Of a stretch of DNA of 17,092 nucleotides, positions 16,222 through 17,092 are shown one piece after another (position 1 is the stretch's first letter; every line of letters starts with the position of its first letter). A program made the translations under genes and the position numbers. This stretch comes from an uncultured Gilliamella sp. Lineage in GTDB: Bacteria > Pseudomonadota > Gammaproteobacteria > Enterobacterales > Enterobacteriaceae. The notes under the pieces were generated by a model. That model was given only the letters and a program-made list of their open reading frames with translations, did no database searches and was not told the DNA's origin. The stretch covers positions 1 through 17,092 of the forward strand of contig CALYQY010000050.1 in NCBI GenBank assembly GCA_945291235.1, read 5' to 3'.

Positions 16222-16836
16222 TTAGTTAGAAATAATACAATTATTGATCCCATTACCTTTTAATGAATTTAGTGCTTTCTCTGCGTTACTTTTACTGGTA
16301 TATGGGCCGACGGTAACACGATACAACTGTCCAGAGGCAATATTACCACTTATTCCAATCATAGCAAGTTGTGCTTTTAACGTATCAGCATTCGCTTTTT
16401 CTTTAAAGGCTCCGCATTGCAATAACCATTTATTTGCATCCTTACTATCTGTTGCTGATTGAGAAGACGTAGTCGGTGGTTTTGGCTGTGATGACGTTGT
16501 TGGAACATTACGGGAATTATTCACAAAACTGTCTAAGATCTGTTGTCTTTCGCTGGCAATTGCGTTAGTACCAGGATTAGCGTTTGGTGTCTCTAACTCT
16601 TTGAGATACGTCCAGCGTTCTTGCGGTTTTTCTGGCAAGGTTATCGCCGGTGGTTCCGTTTTTACTTTTGGTGGCTCAACGGGTTTGTTGGGATGATTAT
16701 TCGAAACAAAATATAAAATAGCAGAAAATAGCGCAATAATAATGATTGCAAGAAAAATCATTAAACCGGAAAAGCTTTGTGATTTATTTTTTTTTGTTTG
16801 GCGCTTTTTTTTTCTCACATAATCACGCTGAACCAC
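16222..16836 (-). CDS. ftsN: Cell division protein FtsN (short form)
   Basis: A bitopic divisome protein that triggers septal peptidoglycan synthesis. The start is a GTG giving MVQRDYVRKKK, matching the MAQRDYVRR opening of E. coli FtsN; a purine-rich AGAGAG lies a normal distance upstream. A basic cytoplasmic tail is followed by one transmembrane helix (about 23-45), then the segment PEKPQERWTYLKELE (68-82), which aligns with the essential activating region of E. coli FtsN. A SPOR domain for denuded peptidoglycan covers about 134-204, with C141 and C200 at the positions of the conserved disulfide. At 204 residues it is far shorter than the 319 of E. coli: the Gln-rich linker is reduced to some 50 residues rich in Ser, Thr and Pro. 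It heads a likely ftsN-yihY-dtd operon. Confidence 0.9.
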   Translation of the reverse strand: MVQRDYVRKKKRQTKKNKSQSFSGLMIFLAIIIIALFSAILYFVSNNHPNKPVEPPKVKTEPPAITLPEKPQERWTYLKELETPNANPGTNAIASERQQILDSFVNNSRNVPTTSSQPKPPTTSSQSATDSKDANKWLLQCGAFKEKANADTLKAQLAMIGISGNIASGQLYRVTVGPYTSKSNAEKALNSLKGNGINNCIISN

Positions 16837-16889
16837 AATATACTCTCTTGTATTTTAGTTAATAATTATTAGATGAGTAGTTTACAAAT

Positions 16890-16918
16890 AAAAAAAGTGG
16901 CTTACACCACTTTTTTTT
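16890..16918. terminator. Intrinsic terminator of rpsT (bidirectional form)
   Basis: GTGG (16897-16900) and CCAC (16907-16910) with a 6-nt loop are extended by seven A on the left and eight T on the right, so both strands show a hairpin with a U-tract. It lies 41 bp after the rpsT stop on the - strand and before ftsN, separating the two transcripts. Confidence 0.88.
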
Positions 16919-16958
16919 AATTTTCTTTAACTTTAATAGTTAACAGATCAATAAAACA

Positions 16959-17092
16959 TTACGCTAATGCTTTAATCTGTTTCACTAAATTCGCTTTATG
17001 ACGTGCAGCTTTATTTTTGTGGATTAAGCCACGAGCTGCTTGACGGTCAACAACTGCTTGCATGTCTTTGAATGCTACTTCAGCTGTTTGTT
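16959..17092 (-). CDS. rpsT: 30S ribosomal protein S20 (3' part, runs off the window)
   Basis: The - strand encodes the last 43 residues of ribosomal protein S20, ending [20 protein letters not shown] and then [10 protein letters not shown] before a TAA at 16961-16959. This matches the C-terminus of E. coli S20 ([20 protein letters not shown]). S20 binds 16S rRNA early in 30S assembly. Roughly the first half of the gene lies beyond the right edge. A terminator follows at 16890-16918. Confidence 0.96.
   Translation of the reverse strand, partial: QTAEVAFKDMQAVVDRQAARGLIHKNKAARHKANLVKQIKALA

Noticed and set aside
1..17092. Mobile elements, CRISPR arrays, tRNA genes or defence systems
   Set aside because: None seen: no transposase-like or integrase-like protein, no regularly spaced repeats, no tRNA-like cloverleaf noticed, and all larger genes belong to known chromosomal families.

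Overview
The window looks like chromosomal core DNA of an AT-rich gammaproteobacterium. Nearly every protein resembles its Escherichia coli counterpart closely (TyrB, GalU, FtsN, HemH, WaaA, Orn, RsgA, DauA, Dtd, YihY, ribosomal protein S20), but the DNA is much richer in A+T than E. coli and the gene order is only partly enteric. A host-associated lineage related to Enterobacterales, such as Orbaceae, would fit. That assignment is inference from recalled protein similarity and composition; no search was run. I see no tRNA or rRNA gene, insertion sequence, prophage gene, CRISPR array or integration site.

Layout. Positions 1-2082 (+ strand) carry tyrB (aromatic/aspartate aminotransferase) behind a recognisable extended -10 promoter, then a 49-residue entericidin-type lipoprotein and an unrecognised 167-residue lipoprotein. 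The two lipoprotein genes are separated by a perfect 13-bp AT-only inverted repeat. After a 341-bp gene-free stretch comes galU (2424-3338), closed by a double hairpin whose second part is a bidirectional terminator. On the - strand lie an L-cystine/dicarboxylate-family symporter (3421-4839) and, upstream of it, a CoA-disulfide-reductase-type flavoprotein (5026-6357). The flavoprotein's upstream region holds an 18-bp perfect palindrome. A compact - strand operon orn-waaA-hemH (9378 down to 6542) follows, divergent from rsgA (9458-10486), as in E. coli. Beyond rsgA are, on the - strand, an HdeD-like membrane protein and the SulP C4-dicarboxylate transporter dauA. A divergent + strand gene (13393-14772) encodes a secreted histidine phosphatase of the HAE (MINPP-like phytase) type. 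The right end is a - strand cluster ftsN-yihY-dtd with gaps of 11 and 8 bp, preceded by the 3' part of rpsT and its terminator.

How the parts relate. Most genes are housekeeping: envelope biogenesis (GalU for UDP-glucose, WaaA for Kdo transfer, FtsN for division), RNA and ribosome functions (Orn, RsgA, Dtd, S20), and haem synthesis. The less routine parts are a possible thiol module (cystine uptake next to a CoA-disulfide/persulfide-type reductase with a strong candidate operator), the entericidin-lipoprotein pair, the cysteine-free HAE phosphatase next to a dicarboxylate transporter, and an unusually short FtsN. I found no convincing evidence of a wholly new multi-gene system. The best leads are the palindromic operator at 6405-6422, the HAE phosphatase and the lipoprotein pair.
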